In this document: piece by piece, positions 28,916-38,426 of the stretch | Numbering within the stretch: position 1 is the stretch's first letter | Layout: each line of letters starts with the position of its first letter | Origin: Pseudomonas frederiksbergensis | GTDB taxonomy: Bacteria; Pseudomonadota; Gammaproteobacteria; Pseudomonadales; Pseudomonadaceae | Direction: 5' to 3' | Length of the DNA stretch: 64,000 bases | Assembly: GCF_001874645.1 (NCBI RefSeq) | Contig: NZ_CP017886.1 | Location: 3,348,001-3,412,000, forward strand | Program-made: the position numbers and the translations under genes | The notes under the pieces: generated by a model | Database searches by the model: none | What the model saw: only the letters and a program-made list of their open reading frames with translations | Told to the model about the DNA's origin: nothing

Positions 28916-28951
28916 GATGTCAGTTCCGGCAGTTTGGTGGACGGTGATCCC

Positions 28952-29082
28952 GTAGCAGCTGGCGTAGCCTGCGTTCGGCCGCGCAGCGGTCGCAGTTCAT
29001 GCGACTCAATCTTTGCTCGGAATCGCGTTATGGCGGTTTGCGACCGCTGCGCGGCCGAACGTAGCCTTCGGCAACTGCTACG
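28952..29082. repeat. 131-bp inverted repeat (GTAGCAGCTGGCGTAGCC family)
   Basis: Arms of about 43 bases (GTAGCAGCTGGCGTAGCCTG ... and TTCGGCAACTGCTAC) enclose a 45-base centre; the inner arm CGGCCGCGCAGCGGTCGCA is exactly repeated inverted as TGCGACCGCTGCGCGGCCG. Third type of interspersed palindrome in the window; lies inside the carnitine operon. Confidence 0.85.
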
Positions 29083-29102
29083 TAGGGCGCGTCAGCCAAA
29101 AA

Positions 29103-30068
29103 TTACTCGCTGAAGCTCATGCCATGTTTGGCCTTGGTGGTCTTCACCGCCTCAAGCACTGCCAGCAAGCAATCATCACGATAGCGTTCCAGCGCCGAAA
29201 TGCTGTGATTGCCCAGTTGATCGCTGGTGCCATCGACCACGTCGTCGATCAGCTTGTCGGTCAGTTCCGGTGCTGGCAGGTAAGTCCATGGCAGTTGCAG
29301 TGCCGGACCGAATTGCGCCATGAAGTGCCGCATGCCGGCATCGCCGCCGGCCAGGGTATAGGTCAGGAAAGTGCCCATGAACGACCAGCGCAGCCCGGCG
29401 CCAAAACGAATGGCATCGTCGATTTCGCCGGTGGTTGCCACGCCGTCGTTGACCAGGTGCAGTGCCTCGCGCCATAGCGCTTCGAGCAGACGGTCAGCGA
29501 TAAAACCCGGTACTTCCTTGCGGACATGCAGCGGGCGCATGCCCAGCGATTCGTAAACTTTCATGGCCGCCTGCACCGCTTCTGGCGCTGTGTTCTTGCC
29601 GCCGACCACTTCCACCAGTGGCAACAGATAAACCGGGTTGAACGGATGGCCGACCACGCAACGTTCCGGGTGGGTCGAGCCCTCGTAGAACTCGCTCGGC
29701 AACAGGCCCGAGGTGCTGGAGCCGATCAGTGCATTGGGCTTGGCCGCCGCGCTGATTTTGCTGTGCAGTTCGAGTTTCAGTTCAAGGCGTTCCGGGGCGC
29801 TTTCCTGGATGAAGTCGGCATCACGCACGCATTCTTCGATAGTGGCGACAAAGCGCAGACGATCCTGTGATGCGCCGGGCGCCAGGCCCTGTTTTTCCAG
29901 CGCGCCCCAGGCATTGGCGACACGTTTGCGCAGAGCGGCTTCGGCACCGGGCGCCGGGTCCCAGGCCACCACATCAAGGCCATGGGCGAGGGCGCGGGAT
30001 ACCCAACCGCTACCGATGACACCACTGCCCAGCGCGGCGAACGTTTTGATCTCGGTGATAAAGCTCAT
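29103..30068 (-). CDS. cdhA: L-carnitine 3-dehydrogenase
   Basis: A 321-residue enzyme oxidising L-carnitine to 3-dehydrocarnitine with NAD+. The Rossmann loop [20 protein letters not shown] near the N-terminus and the 3-hydroxyacyl-CoA dehydrogenase fold stretches [48 protein letters not shown] and [17 protein letters not shown] are present. The start is the ATG at 30068 (AGGAAG upstream), giving the same length as P. aeruginosa CdhA. Confidence 0.95.
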   Translation of the reverse strand: MSFITEIKTFAALGSGVIGSGWVSRALAHGLDVVAWDPAPGAEAALRKRVANAWGALEKQGLAPGASQDRLRFVATIEECVRDADFIQESAPERLELKLELHSKISAAAKPNALIGSSTSGLLPSEFYEGSTHPERCVVGHPFNPVYLLPLVEVVGGKNTAPEAVQAAMKVYESLGMRPLHVRKEVPGFIADRLLEALWREALHLVNDGVATTGEIDDAIRFGAGLRWSFMGTFLTYTLAGGDAGMRHFMAQFGPALQLPWTYLPAPELTDKLIDDVVDGTSDQLGNHSISALERYRDDCLLAVLEAVKTTKAKHGMSFSE

Positions 30069-30098
30069 GGTCACTTCCTAAAGAATTCGGTGATCCCC

Positions 30099-30180
30099 GT
30101 AGGAGCTGCCGCAGGCTGCGATCTTTTTTCTTGTTTTCAAGAGCAACATCAAAAGATCGCAGCCTGCGGCAGCTCCTACG
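30099..30180. repeat. REP pair
   Basis: Inverted REP copies between cdhC and cdhA, within the operon; the transcript would form a strong hairpin there. Confidence 0.9.
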
Positions 30181-30193
30181 GGGAGGTGGTCAA

Positions 30194-31081
30194 TTAACCG
30201 CGCTTGGTCAGACCCATCTTCGCCCGGCCTTCGGCTGGGGTCAGAACGCGGGCGCCGAGGCGGCTGAGGATTTCGCTGGCGCGTTCGACCAGTTGGCCGT
30301 TGGTCGCCAATACGCCGCGATCCAGCCAAATGTTGTCTTCCAGTCCGACCCGCACGTTGCCGCCCAGCAACACGGCCTGGGCTGCCATCGGCATTTGCAT
30401 GCGGCCAATGCCGAAACCGGCCCAGACCGCATTGGCCGGCAGGTTGTCGACCATGGCTTTCATGGTGGTGGTGTCAGCCGGTGCGCCCCAAGGGATGCCC
30501 AGGCACAGCTGGAATAGCGGGTCGTCAAGCAGGCCTTCCTTGATCAGCTGTTTGGCGAACCACAGGTGACCGGTGTCGAAGATTTCCAGCTCGGCTTTTA
30601 CGCCTAACTCCTGAATTCGCTTCGCGCCAGCACGCAGTTGGGCCGGGGTGGAAACGTAAATGGTGTCGCCGTCGCCGAAGTTCAGGGTGCCGCAATCGAG
30701 TGTGCAGATTTCCGGCAGCAGCGCTTCGACATGGGCTAGACGGGTCAGTGGGCCGACCAGGTCGGTGTTCGGGCCGAACTCCATCGGGTTCTCGCCGGCG
30801 CCGATTTCCAGGTCGCCACCCATGCCGGCGGTCAGGTTGACGATGATGTCGACGTCTGCTTCGCGAATACGCTCCATCACTTCACGGTACAGCGCTACAT
30901 CGCGGCTGAACTTGCCGGTTTCCGGGTTGCGTACGTGGCAGTGGACCACGGTGGCCCCGGCTTTGGCGGCTTCCACTGCGGCGGCGGCGATCTGTTTTGG
31001 GGTGACCGGCACGTGTGGGCTCTTGGCGGTCGTGTCGCCAGCACCGGTGAGTGCGCAGGTGATGATGACGTCGTGATTCAT
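30194..31081 (-). CDS. cdhC: 3-dehydrocarnitine cleavage enzyme (BKACE family)
   Basis: A 295-residue beta-keto acid cleavage enzyme. The zinc motif [13 protein letters not shown] (His47 and His49) follows strand [10 protein letters not shown]; later [23 protein letters not shown] supplies the C-terminal family signature. CdhC exchanges 3-dehydrocarnitine and acetyl-CoA to betainyl-CoA and acetoacetate. ATG at 31081 with AAGGA upstream; the open frame to 31192 is not used. Second gene of caiX-cdhC-cdhA-cdhB. Confidence 0.94.
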   Translation of the reverse strand: MNHDVIITCALTGAGDTTAKSPHVPVTPKQIAAAAVEAAKAGATVVHCHVRNPETGKFSRDVALYREVMERIREADVDIIVNLTAGMGGDLEIGAGENPMEFGPNTDLVGPLTRLAHVEALLPEICTLDCGTLNFGDGDTIYVSTPAQLRAGAKRIQELGVKAELEIFDTGHLWFAKQLIKEGLLDDPLFQLCLGIPWGAPADTTTMKAMVDNLPANAVWAGFGIGRMQMPMAAQAVLLGGNVRVGLEDNIWLDRGVLATNGQLVERASEILSRLGARVLTPAEGRAKMGLTKRG

Positions 31082-31199
31082 GGTGGGGTTTTCCTTCAGG
31101 CCTGATTTTCTGGGCGTAGTATTTTCTGGGCGCGGTTTTGGGGCGTAGCGATCCCGCTCGCAGCCGAAACCGGCTGCGAAGAGGGTGTTCATTTCGGTG

Positions 31200-32144
31200 T
31201 TATTTACCGGTCAGTTGCAGGTTCTCGGCAGCCGGTTTGCCGTCGAACGTGGTCACGCCTTCAAGCCAGCGCTGCTTGTCTTGCGGGTGATCCTTGAGCC
31301 ATTGCTTGGCCGATTCGAAGGCGTCCTTGTGATCGAGCAACGGTTGCATCATCCGGCTCTCGTCTTCGGCGGTGAAGGTCAGGTTACTGAGCAAGCGACT
31401 GACGTTCGGGCACTGGCTGGCGTAGTTCGGGGCGGTCACGGTCCAGACGGTGGCCGAGCCTTCGTTCGGGCCCAGGGCGTCCTGGCTACCGGTGAGGTAG
31501 GTCATTTTCACGTTGACGTTCATCGGGTGCGGCGCCCAGCCGAAGAACACCACGGCTTCGTTGCGTCGTACGGCGCGATCCACTGCCGCGAGCATGCCGG
31601 CTTCACTGGATTCGACCAGTTGGAATTTGCCTAGGCCGAATTGGTTCTTGGTGATCATTTCCTTGATCTGGGTGTTGGCGCCCGAGCCGGGTTCGATGCC
31701 GTAGATCTTGCCGCCCAGTTCTTTTTCAAACTTGGCGATGTCGGCGAAGGTTTTCAGGCCCTTATCGGCCAGGTAAGTCGGCACAGCCAGGGTGGCGCGG
31801 GCATCTTTGAGGCTCGGCTCACCGAGGACGGTGACTTGCTTGCCGGCGACGAACGGGGTGATGGTCTGGGTCATCAACGGGTTCCAGTAGCCGAGGAACA
31901 TGTCCAGGCGCTGGTCGCGGATGCCGGCGAAGATAATTTGCTGGGACGCACTGGTTTGTTTGGTCTTGTAGCCGAGGCCATCGAGCAGAACCTGGGTCAT
32001 GGCGCTGGTGGCGATCACGTCGGTCCAGTTCACCACACCCATGCGTACGTTCTGGCACGCGGCGGGGTCGGCAGCCATAGCGCCGGAACTCAAGAAAGCG
32101 GTACCACTGAGTGCGAGAACGCAGCTGCTGATCAGTCGTTTCAT
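31200..32144 (-). CDS. caiX: Carnitine-binding periplasmic protein
   Basis: A 314-residue ProX-like binding protein with signal peptide ([24 protein letters not shown]). Same family stretches as ChoX ([66 protein letters not shown]). In P. aeruginosa CaiX binds carnitine and works with the shared CbcWV core; here too there is no permease or ATPase next to it, so ChoWV at 20.1-22.2 kb is the likely partner. First gene of the carnitine operon, divergent from cdhR. Confidence 0.93.
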   Translation of the reverse strand: MKRLISSCVLALSGTAFLSSGAMAADPAACQNVRMGVVNWTDVIATSAMTQVLLDGLGYKTKQTSASQQIIFAGIRDQRLDMFLGYWNPLMTQTITPFVAGKQVTVLGEPSLKDARATLAVPTYLADKGLKTFADIAKFEKELGGKIYGIEPGSGANTQIKEMITKNQFGLGKFQLVESSEAGMLAAVDRAVRRNEAVVFFGWAPHPMNVNVKMTYLTGSQDALGPNEGSATVWTVTAPNYASQCPNVSRLLSNLTFTAEDESRMMQPLLDHKDAFESAKQWLKDHPQDKQRWLEGVTTFDGKPAAENLQLTGK

Positions 32145-32338
32145 GGTGGGATCCTCGGCAGGTCGTTATTGTGGGGTCCGGCATCTCAGCGTGCCGGTGA
32201 TGTCACGTTACGCAGCTGAACAGGGGGGGAAACGCACAGTGGCGACCCGCTCTTGCACTGCAGCGACCTGTGCGCTTGTCTGTCGCTTGCAAGTGGCGTA
32301 TGAACGTCCACACGCTGCCCGCCATCCGAGTGCGTTCC

Positions 32339-33298
32339 ATGTCCCAGGATTTCTACTTTCTGTTGATGCCGGGTTTCTCGGCGATCGGTTTCATCTCGGC
32401 GATCGAACCGCTTCGGGTGGCCAATCGCTTTCGCGGCGAGCTATACCGCTGGCATGTGCTGAGCGCCGACGGCGGCCCGGTATTGGCGAGCAACGGCATG
32501 TCGCTCAACGCCGATGCGGCGCTGGAACCGCTGAAAAAGGGTGCGACCTTGCTGGTGGTCGCGGGGTTCGAACCGCTGAAGTTCGTCAACCCGCTACTTG
32601 CGCACTGGCTGCGCCGTCTCGATCACGACGGCGTGACCCTCGGCGGCATCGACACCGGTAGTTTTGTCCTCGCCGAAGCGGGGCTGCTTGACGGCCACCG
32701 CGTGACCTTGCACTGGGAAGCCATCGACGCTTTCAAGGAGTCTTATCCACAGCTCAGCGTGACCCAGGAGCTGTTCGAAATCGACCGTCGCCGCATCACC
32801 TCGGCGGGTGGCACAGCGTCCATCGACCTGATGCTCGACCTGATCGCCCAGGCTCACGGCGCCGAGTTGGCGGTTCAGGTCAGCGAACAGTTTGTGCTCG
32901 GGCGCATTCGCCCGCGCAAAGACCACCAACGCATGCAGATCGCCACGCGCTATGGCATCAGCAACAAGAAACTGGTGCAGGTGATTGGTGAAATGGAACA
33001 GCACAGCGAACCGCCGCTCAGTACTCTGGAGCTGGCGGATTCGATCAAGGTGACGCGACGTCAGCTTGAGCGCCTGTTCCGCTTGTACCTCAGCGACACG
33101 CCGAGCAATTTCTACCTGGGGTTAAGGCTGGAGAAAGCCCGGCAGCTGCTGCGCCAGACCGACATGAGCGTGCTGGAAGTGAGCATCGCCTGCGGGTTTG
33201 AGTCGCCGTCATATTTCACTCGCAGTTATCGGGCGCGATTTACGCGATGTCCACGGGAGGATCGGCGGCGGTTGGGGGATGGGCGGGAGGTGGTTTGA
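32339..33298 (+). CDS. cdhR: Carnitine-responsive GlxA/AraC-type regulator CdhR
   Basis: A 319-residue regulator with an N-terminal amidotransferase-like domain (DFYFLLMPGFSAIGFISAIEPLRVANRF) and a C-terminal AraC domain (STLELADSIKVTRRQLERLFRLYL, SVLEVSIACGFESPSYFTRSYRARF). Paralogous to GbdR, which also starts with this unusual domain. In P. aeruginosa CdhR activates caiX-cdhCAB in response to carnitine. The ATG at 32339 matches the family start MSQDF; ATG at 32300 is an alternative. No strong ribosome binding site precedes either. Confidence 0.92.
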   Translation: MSQDFYFLLMPGFSAIGFISAIEPLRVANRFRGELYRWHVLSADGGPVLASNGMSLNADAALEPLKKGATLLVVAGFEPLKFVNPLLAHWLRRLDHDGVTLGGIDTGSFVLAEAGLLDGHRVTLHWEAIDAFKESYPQLSVTQELFEIDRRRITSAGGTASIDLMLDLIAQAHGAELAVQVSEQFVLGRIRPRKDHQRMQIATRYGISNKKLVQVIGEMEQHSEPPLSTLELADSIKVTRRQLERLFRLYLSDTPSNFYLGLRLEKARQLLRQTDMSVLEVSIACGFESPSYFTRSYRARFTRCPREDRRRLGDGREVV

Positions 33299-33326
33299 CA
33301 GGTATTTATAGTTAATTATACTAGCG

Positions 33327-33341
33327 ACTATAAATTATAGT
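33327..33341. promoter_or_regulatory. AT-rich palindrome before the ATPase gene
   Basis: ACTATAAATTATAGT is a perfect 15-base palindrome (one central base) 25 bases before the ATPase start, with another TATAGT...ATACT stretch just upstream (33307-33322). The whole 68-base gap is AT-rich, unlike its surroundings. Candidate operator overlapping the promoter. Confidence 0.5.
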
Positions 33342-33366
33342 TGTTTCAATAATTGAGTATAAAGCC

Positions 33367-34548
33367 ATGTCGAAAAGCACCGGTTTTGTGTTCCGTCGCC
33401 CCAGCCTGGCTCAAAATATTGCCGATGGTTTGATGGGGGGCGGAATTCAGGATTACACCTCTGGCCTGTTCCTGGCCGCGCCACGGCGTACCGGGAAAAG
33501 TACTTTCCTGCGCGAAGACCTGATACCGGAATGTGAGTCCCGAGGTTGGTTGGTTGTCTACGTTGATCTCTGGGCTCACCGGGAAAAAGATCCTGCTGAC
33601 CTGATCGCCGCCGCCATTGCGGGGGCATTGGTGCCGTATGAGAAGGGTATTCGAAAACTGGCCAAGTCGATGGGCGTCGAGAAACTCAGTTTCCTGCGTA
33701 CGTTGTCCTGGGACTTCAGCAAGCCACAATTGCCCGAAGGCGCGACGCTGACTCAAGCTCTGGAATTGCTGCACAACGCAGCTGGCAAGACGGTTGTACT
33801 GGTGATCGACGAAGCCCAGCATGCGTTGAGCACTGAGGCGGGGGTGAACGCCATGTTCGCTCTCAAGGCGGCTCGGGACCAGCTGAATCAAGGGCGTGAG
33901 GGAGATTCCAGTGGTTTGCGTCTGGTGTTCACTGGTTCCAATCGGGACAAACTGGCTCACCTTGTGCTGAGCCGAAACCAGCCTTTCTACGGTTCCAGCA
34001 TTACGCCATTCCCACTGTTGAGCAAAGCGTTCACCCAAGCCTACACCGTCCATTTGAACGCCCACTTGGCGCAGACCAACCAGTTTGTCGCCGAAGACAT
34101 CGACGAGGCTTTCGAATTAGTGGGGCGCCGTCCTGAAATGCTCCGGACCATCATTGGTGAGGTGGCCCTGGAGCTGGGCGAAGCAAGCAATCTGAGCCAA
34201 TTGCTACGAAGCAGCGCCGAGCTGTTGCGTGCCGGTGTGTGGACTGAGTTTGAAAGTGCCTGGAACGCCTTGACCGTTGCACAGCGTGCAGTTCTGCAAG
34301 TCATGGTCGAACGCTCGCAGAGCAACGAACCTTTTGCACCCTTCACCGACGCAACGTTGGTGGCGGTGGCAAAAGCGCTGGAAACGATGGGCAGTGACGT
34401 GGTGCCGGGCACCCAGACCATTCAGGCGTGCATCGATGCCCTGCGTGAAAAGGAACTGGTCTGGAAATCGAATCGCGGTGCTTACGCGCTTGAGGACAAG
34501 TCGTTTGCCGACTGGCTCAAGCACTATCGTGCCCAGAAGGCTCAGTAA
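33367..34548 (+). CDS. Solitary AAA-type ATPase of unknown function
   Basis: A 393-residue P-loop ATPase. Walker A is APRRTGKST (residues 38-46), Walker B VVLVIDEAQ (143-151), and a sensor-like strand LRLVFTGSNRDKL follows; a C-terminal region of about 120 residues looks like a winged helix (RAVLQVMVERSQ to LREKELVWKSNRGAYALEDKSFADWLKHY). This is the layout of archaeal-type/Orc-like ATPases sometimes found in mobile or defence loci. No partner gene is on the same strand. Function not known; may act on DNA or as an NTP-driven switch. Confidence 0.75.
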   Translation: MSKSTGFVFRRPSLAQNIADGLMGGGIQDYTSGLFLAAPRRTGKSTFLREDLIPECESRGWLVVYVDLWAHREKDPADLIAAAIAGALVPYEKGIRKLAKSMGVEKLSFLRTLSWDFSKPQLPEGATLTQALELLHNAAGKTVVLVIDEAQHALSTEAGVNAMFALKAARDQLNQGREGDSSGLRLVFTGSNRDKLAHLVLSRNQPFYGSSITPFPLLSKAFTQAYTVHLNAHLAQTNQFVAEDIDEAFELVGRRPEMLRTIIGEVALELGEASNLSQLLRSSAELLRAGVWTEFESAWNALTVAQRAVLQVMVERSQSNEPFAPFTDATLVAVAKALETMGSDVVPGTQTIQACIDALREKELVWKSNRGAYALEDKSFADWLKHYRAQKAQ

Positions 34549-34561
34549 GCCTACTGCTTCA

Positions 34562-34981
34562 TCAACCCCGCTTCATCAACCACGAGCATGCTGCTTTGTA
34601 CGCCTCATGCTGATACTTGTTCAGCGTCGCTGGCAGTGCAAAGTCGTGCTTCTTGTTCTGCGCATTGATGGTCTGCGGTGACAGCAGCGTCACTTCGCAG
34701 TTGTCCAGCAACTGGAAAACCCCTTCGATCTTGAAAGTGGTCGGGCCACCCGCGAACTCGCCTTTTTTGCTGCGTTTCTTGATTGCGATGCGCTCGATGC
34801 CGTTGTCACGAACAAACGCACTGACTTGCATGGCGAAGGCTTTGACGTTGGCGGCTTCGTCATCGTCGTCGAGGGCGATCTTTTTGGTGTTCAGTGCGAC
34901 GTGAGTCAACGTCTGATTGTCGAGGGAGGCGACGGCGATGATCGCCTCGCTGCCTTTGATTTCGATGCCGCAGATTTTCAT
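34562..34981 (-). CDS. DUF3010 family protein
   Basis: A 139-residue protein starting MKICGIEIKGSEAIIAVASLD, with AIKKRSKKGEFAGGPTTFKIEGVFQLL in the middle, which I recognise as the DUF3010 family of RNase H-like fold small proteins. The open frame extends to 35137 but the family start is the ATG at 34981. No signal peptide. Convergent with the ATPase gene (13-base gap). Role unknown. Confidence 0.75.
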   Translation of the reverse strand: MKICGIEIKGSEAIIAVASLDNQTLTHVALNTKKIALDDDDEAANVKAFAMQVSAFVRDNGIERIAIKKRSKKGEFAGGPTTFKIEGVFQLLDNCEVTLLSPQTINAQNKKHDFALPATLNKYQHEAYKAACSWLMKRG

Positions 34982-35132
34982 GGATTCGCCTGGGAGGGAT
35001 GCGTTGAGTGGCGGGCGATGGTCGCGCACCTGACGCAAACGGTCAAAGCTGATGGGCTGATGATGGTTGGATGAGTCCCTTTCGGCTGGAGATCCAGTGA
35101 GATCACAGGGATAGAGGGTTATCTGTATAAAA

Positions 35133-35187
35133 GACAATATATTGTCCGTTAATCAGGTTGATAAGCATTTTTTGGCTATATGTTGTC
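35133..35187. promoter_or_regulatory. hipBA operators: GACAATATATTGTC palindrome and TTGTC half site
   Basis: GACAATATATTGTC (35133-35146) is a perfect 14-base palindrome; a second TTGTCC element follows at 35183-35188 in a less perfect palindrome. They lie 60-115 bases before hipB in an AT-rich region, as expected for autorepression by the HipB dimer. Confidence 0.6.
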
Positions 35188-35249
35188 CATTATTTTTTAT
35201 CACTCCATCCCACTGCTACACTTGCCAGCATTCACTCTGAGGTCGAATC

Positions 35250-35546
35250 ATGGCGCTTACTCATGTCCTTTACTCGCCTGGCGAGATCGCGTTGCAGATC
35301 GCCGAAAACGCCAAGAGGCTAAGGCTGAGCAAGAATTTTTCACGTCGAGCACTCGCCTTGAAATCAGGCGTGCCTGAGTCGAATATCAAACGCTTTGAAA
35401 CCACCGGGAAGATTTCCCTCGACGGTTTGTTATTGATCGCTATTTGCCTTGGGGTGGAAGAGCCCCTGACCGGTCTGTTCATGTCGCCGCCGTCCCTGAG
35501 TCTTCAGGAGCTTAAAAACTACGGCAGATCTCGAGGTCGACCATGA
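35250..35546 (+). CDS. hipB: HipB-like antitoxin (XRE family)
   Basis: A 98-residue protein with a Cro/C1-type helix-turn-helix (about residues 12-70: EIALQIAENAKRLRLSKNFSRRALALKSGVPESNIKRFETTGKISLDGLLLIAICLG) and a short C-terminal tail that ends in basic residues. Its stop overlaps the hipA start (ATGA). Antitoxins of this kind bind their own operator and neutralise HipA. Confidence 0.85.
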   Translation: MALTHVLYSPGEIALQIAENAKRLRLSKNFSRRALALKSGVPESNIKRFETTGKISLDGLLLIAICLGVEEPLTGLFMSPPSLSLQELKNYGRSRGRP

Positions 35547-36781
35547 AATCTGTCACCGCACTCAGCGTCAGGCTTCAGGGGGCAAGAGTCGGCGAGCTGG
35601 TCGCGATTCCTCGCCAGGGCCTGTTTTTCTCCTATGACCCGGGCTGGTTGGCGAGTGGGTTCAACCTTGCGCCGTTTCACATGGACTTCTCGGTCAATCC
35701 CCAGAGGGCGGCCGACCTGCTGTTGTTCAGCGGCTTGCATGGTGCCTTTAGCGATTCGTTGCCGGATGGCTGGGGATTGCTGCTGATGGATCGCTTCTTC
35801 CGAAGCGAGTTGAGCGTTGAGCGCAGCGCCATCGGACCGCTGGATCGTCTGGCTTATATGGGTAATCGGAGTATGGGAGCGCTGGAATACGTGCCGATGT
35901 TCGAAACGATAGAGAGTACAGAAGACCTCGATCTGGCGGCCCTCTATGAAGCATCGCAGACGATACTGTCCGGCAGCACTGACGAGGTCATCACGTCCTT
36001 GCGTCTGGCCGGCGGTTCACCTGGTGGCGCACGACCCAAGGCGGTCATCGGGTTGTCTGCGGACAAGCGTCGTGCAGTGTCGTCATTCGGTCAAATGCCC
36101 GAGGGATACGAGCATTGGCTGATCAAGTTCCGCAACGAAGACGAACACCGGGACAGCGGTGCCATCGAACAGGTGTATGCGCTGATGGCGCGCAAAGCAG
36201 GCGTCGAGATATCCGAATCGGAGCTGTTTGAAGTCGAAACCGCCAAGGGTATCGAGCGGTTTTTCGCGACCAAACGTTTTGACCGTGAATCAGATGCCAA
36301 GCGCCACATGCTGACTGCGTCGGCCATTCTGTACGCAGACTTTCGTGCGCCCAGCCTTGATTACGCGGATTTGCTGCGGGCGACCTGGGCGATGACCAAG
36401 GATGCGGTCGAGGTCGAGAAAATGGCCAGATTGATGGTCTTCAACGCGCTGGCCCACAATCGTGACGACCACGCTAAAAACTTCTCGTTCTTTGGTGGGC
36501 TGGCCGGGTGGAAAATGGCACCGGCCTACGATCTGACGTTTTCCAGTACGGGCGGGCGAGGCAATGAACACACCACGGCATTTGCAGGTCGAGGCAACCC
36601 CTCGCGCAAGGCAATCGTTGAGGTCTGCAAGGCCTTCAGTTTCCTCAAACCTGCGCATTACATCGAGCAGACGCTGGATGCCTTTGCCGCCTGGACTGTC
36701 AGTTGCGCCGAGCTGGATGTCGACAAGGCGCAAAGCCGGAAACTGCTGACGGCGCTCGAGTCGGTATGGAGCGCGTTCTAG
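35543..36781 (+). CDS. hipA: HipA-like serine/threonine kinase toxin
   Basis: A 412-residue HipA-family kinase. Seen are the Gly-rich loop LAGGSPGGARPKAVIG (residues 155-170), WLIKF with the ATP Lys, the catalytic loop HNRDDHAKNFSF (Asn306, Asp308/309, His310) and the metal-binding APAYDLTFS (Asp330). All key residues are present, so it is probably active. E. coli HipA phosphorylates glutamyl-tRNA synthetase and causes persistence; the target here may differ. Coupled to hipB by a 4-base overlap. The pair sits in a block that interrupts the betaine gene cluster. Confidence 0.9.
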   Translation: MKSVTALSVRLQGARVGELVAIPRQGLFFSYDPGWLASGFNLAPFHMDFSVNPQRAADLLLFSGLHGAFSDSLPDGWGLLLMDRFFRSELSVERSAIGPLDRLAYMGNRSMGALEYVPMFETIESTEDLDLAALYEASQTILSGSTDEVITSLRLAGGSPGGARPKAVIGLSADKRRAVSSFGQMPEGYEHWLIKFRNEDEHRDSGAIEQVYALMARKAGVEISESELFEVETAKGIERFFATKRFDRESDAKRHMLTASAILYADFRAPSLDYADLLRATWAMTKDAVEVEKMARLMVFNALAHNRDDHAKNFSFFGGLAGWKMAPAYDLTFSSTGGRGNEHTTAFAGRGNPSRKAIVEVCKAFSFLKPAHYIEQTLDAFAAWTVSCAELDVDKAQSRKLLTALESVWSAF

Positions 36782-36785
36782 GGCC

Positions 36786-37187
36786 TTACTCCTGCCCGAT
36801 CGACTCCAAAAACTCCGACCGTTCGTCGCTCTTGCTCGCCAGACAATCGTTCAGGTCCATGGTGTAGGTCTTGCTGCCCACCGCTGCGGGGAACGCTGCA
36901 ATCGCGCAATCGGCATCGCGCGACTTCATCCAGAGCTGCTCGGCGGTCTGGAGTTTGCCGGTGATGTCTGCCAACTGTGCCTTGTTGTTCGCGTATTGGG
37001 TTTTCATCCGCTCCAGTAACCCCTGGAAATTGTCCTTGAGCAGTTGTTCGGCGGTGTTCTTGCTATAGGTCGAGCATTCCAGGGTCTGGACGTCGTTTTC
37101 GACTGCATCGCACGGGTTGTTGTCGGCTTCTTCAGCCGCCTGTGCGCCGGTCGCTATCAGTGCCAAAGCCAGGAAGATCGATTTCAT
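36786..37187 (-). CDS. LprI/DUF1311-like periplasmic protein
   Basis: A 133-residue secreted protein with a signal peptide (MKSIFLALALIATGAQA) and the DUF1311/LprI core: ECSTYSKNTAEQLLKDNFQGLLERM, QTAEQLWMKSRDADCAI and TMDLNDCLASKSDERSEFLESI, with four Cys after the signal (in NPCD, LECS, ADCA and NDCL) likely to form disulfides. Relatives include lysozyme inhibitors, but most are uncharacterised. Convergent with hipA (4-base gap). Confidence 0.8.
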   Translation of the reverse strand: MKSIFLALALIATGAQAAEEADNNPCDAVENDVQTLECSTYSKNTAEQLLKDNFQGLLERMKTQYANNKAQLADITGKLQTAEQLWMKSRDADCAIAAFPAAVGSKTYTMDLNDCLASKSDERSEFLESIGQE

Positions 37188-37424
37188 TGCGTCGCCGCCC
37201 TTTTATTCCAGTGAAGCATCCAGTGATGCGGCGAATTCTGGCCCAAGCGCCGGGGAAAGAACAGCTAGGCAAACAGCCTGCAGTGAGGCCCTTTGTCGCG
37301 TATTGACGCTTTCGGCAATTCCCCTGTCGTTTTTGCACCCGGCTGCCCCGTCCCTCAAGCATATGCTGACCCCAAAGCGCCGGCAGACGATTCGGCGCAT
37401 GAATCGCTAATAGGGGACTGCCTG

Positions 37425-38402
37425 ATGAGCCCAGCCGAATTGCACGCCGACAGCATCGTTATCGACGGGTTGATCATTGCCAAGTGGAACCGCGAGCTGT
37501 TTGAAGACATGCGCAAGGGCGGTTTGACCGCGGCCAACTGCACCGTTTCGGTGTGGGAGGGGTTCCAGGCAACCATCAACAACATTGCCGCCAGCCAGAA
37601 GCTGATCCGTGAGAACAGCGACCTGGTGATTCCGGTCAAGACCACTGCCGACATCCGTCTCGCCAAAGAGCAGGGCAAGACCGGGATCATCTTCGGCTTC
37701 CAGAACGCCCATGCTTTTGAGGACCAGCTCGGCTATGTCGAGATCTTCAAGCAGCTCGGGGTTGGCGTGGTACAGATGTGCTACAACACCCAGAACCTGG
37801 TAGGCACCGGCTGCTACGAACGTGATGGCGGCCTGTCCGGTTTTGGTCGTGAAATCGTCGCAGAAATGAACCGCGTCGGCATCATGTGCGACCTGTCCCA
37901 CGTCGGCTCCAAGACCTCCGAAGAAGTCATCCTCGAATCGAAAAAGCCGGTGTGCTACTCCCACTGCCTGCCGTCGGGCCTCAAAGAGCACCCGCGCAAC
38001 AAGTCCGATGAAGAACTGAAGTTCATTGCCGACCACGGCGGTTTTGTCGGTGTGACCATGTTCGCGCCGTTCCTTGCCAAGGGCATTGATTCGACGATCG
38101 ACGACTACGCCGAAGCCATCGAATACACCATGAACATTGTCGGTGAAGACGCGATCGGTATTGGCACCGACTTCACCCAGGGGCATGGCCAGGACTTCTT
38201 CGAAATGCTGACCCACGACAAGGGCTACGCCCGTCGTCTGACCAGCTTCGGCAAGATCATCAACCCACTGGGTATCCGCACCGTGGGCGAGTTCCCGAAC
38301 CTGACCGAGACGCTGCTCAAGCGCGGCCATTCCGAGCGCGTAGTGCGCAAGATCATGGGCGAAAACTGGGTCAACGTCCTCAAGGATGTTTGGGGCGAGT
38401 AA
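37425..38402 (+). CDS. M19-family membrane-type dipeptidase
   Basis: A 325-residue peptidase M19 (renal dipeptidase) family protein. Metal and substrate regions: DSIVIDGLI at the N-terminus, GFQNAHAFEDQLGYVEIFKQLGVGVVQMCYN, MCDLSHVGSKTSEEVILESKKPVCYSHC and IGIGTDFTQG. ATG at 37425 with GGGGA upstream; the open frame to 37293 is not the family start. It has the same position before dgcAB as the GbdR-regulated dipeptidase in P. aeruginosa. Its natural substrate in betaine catabolism is unknown. Confidence 0.88.
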   Translation: MSPAELHADSIVIDGLIIAKWNRELFEDMRKGGLTAANCTVSVWEGFQATINNIAASQKLIRENSDLVIPVKTTADIRLAKEQGKTGIIFGFQNAHAFEDQLGYVEIFKQLGVGVVQMCYNTQNLVGTGCYERDGGLSGFGREIVAEMNRVGIMCDLSHVGSKTSEEVILESKKPVCYSHCLPSGLKEHPRNKSDEELKFIADHGGFVGVTMFAPFLAKGIDSTIDDYAEAIEYTMNIVGEDAIGIGTDFTQGHGQDFFEMLTHDKGYARRLTSFGKIINPLGIRTVGEFPNLTETLLKRGHSERVVRKIMGENWVNVLKDVWGE

Positions 38403-38426
38403 CGCCACTTTCAAACAACTTTCGTT

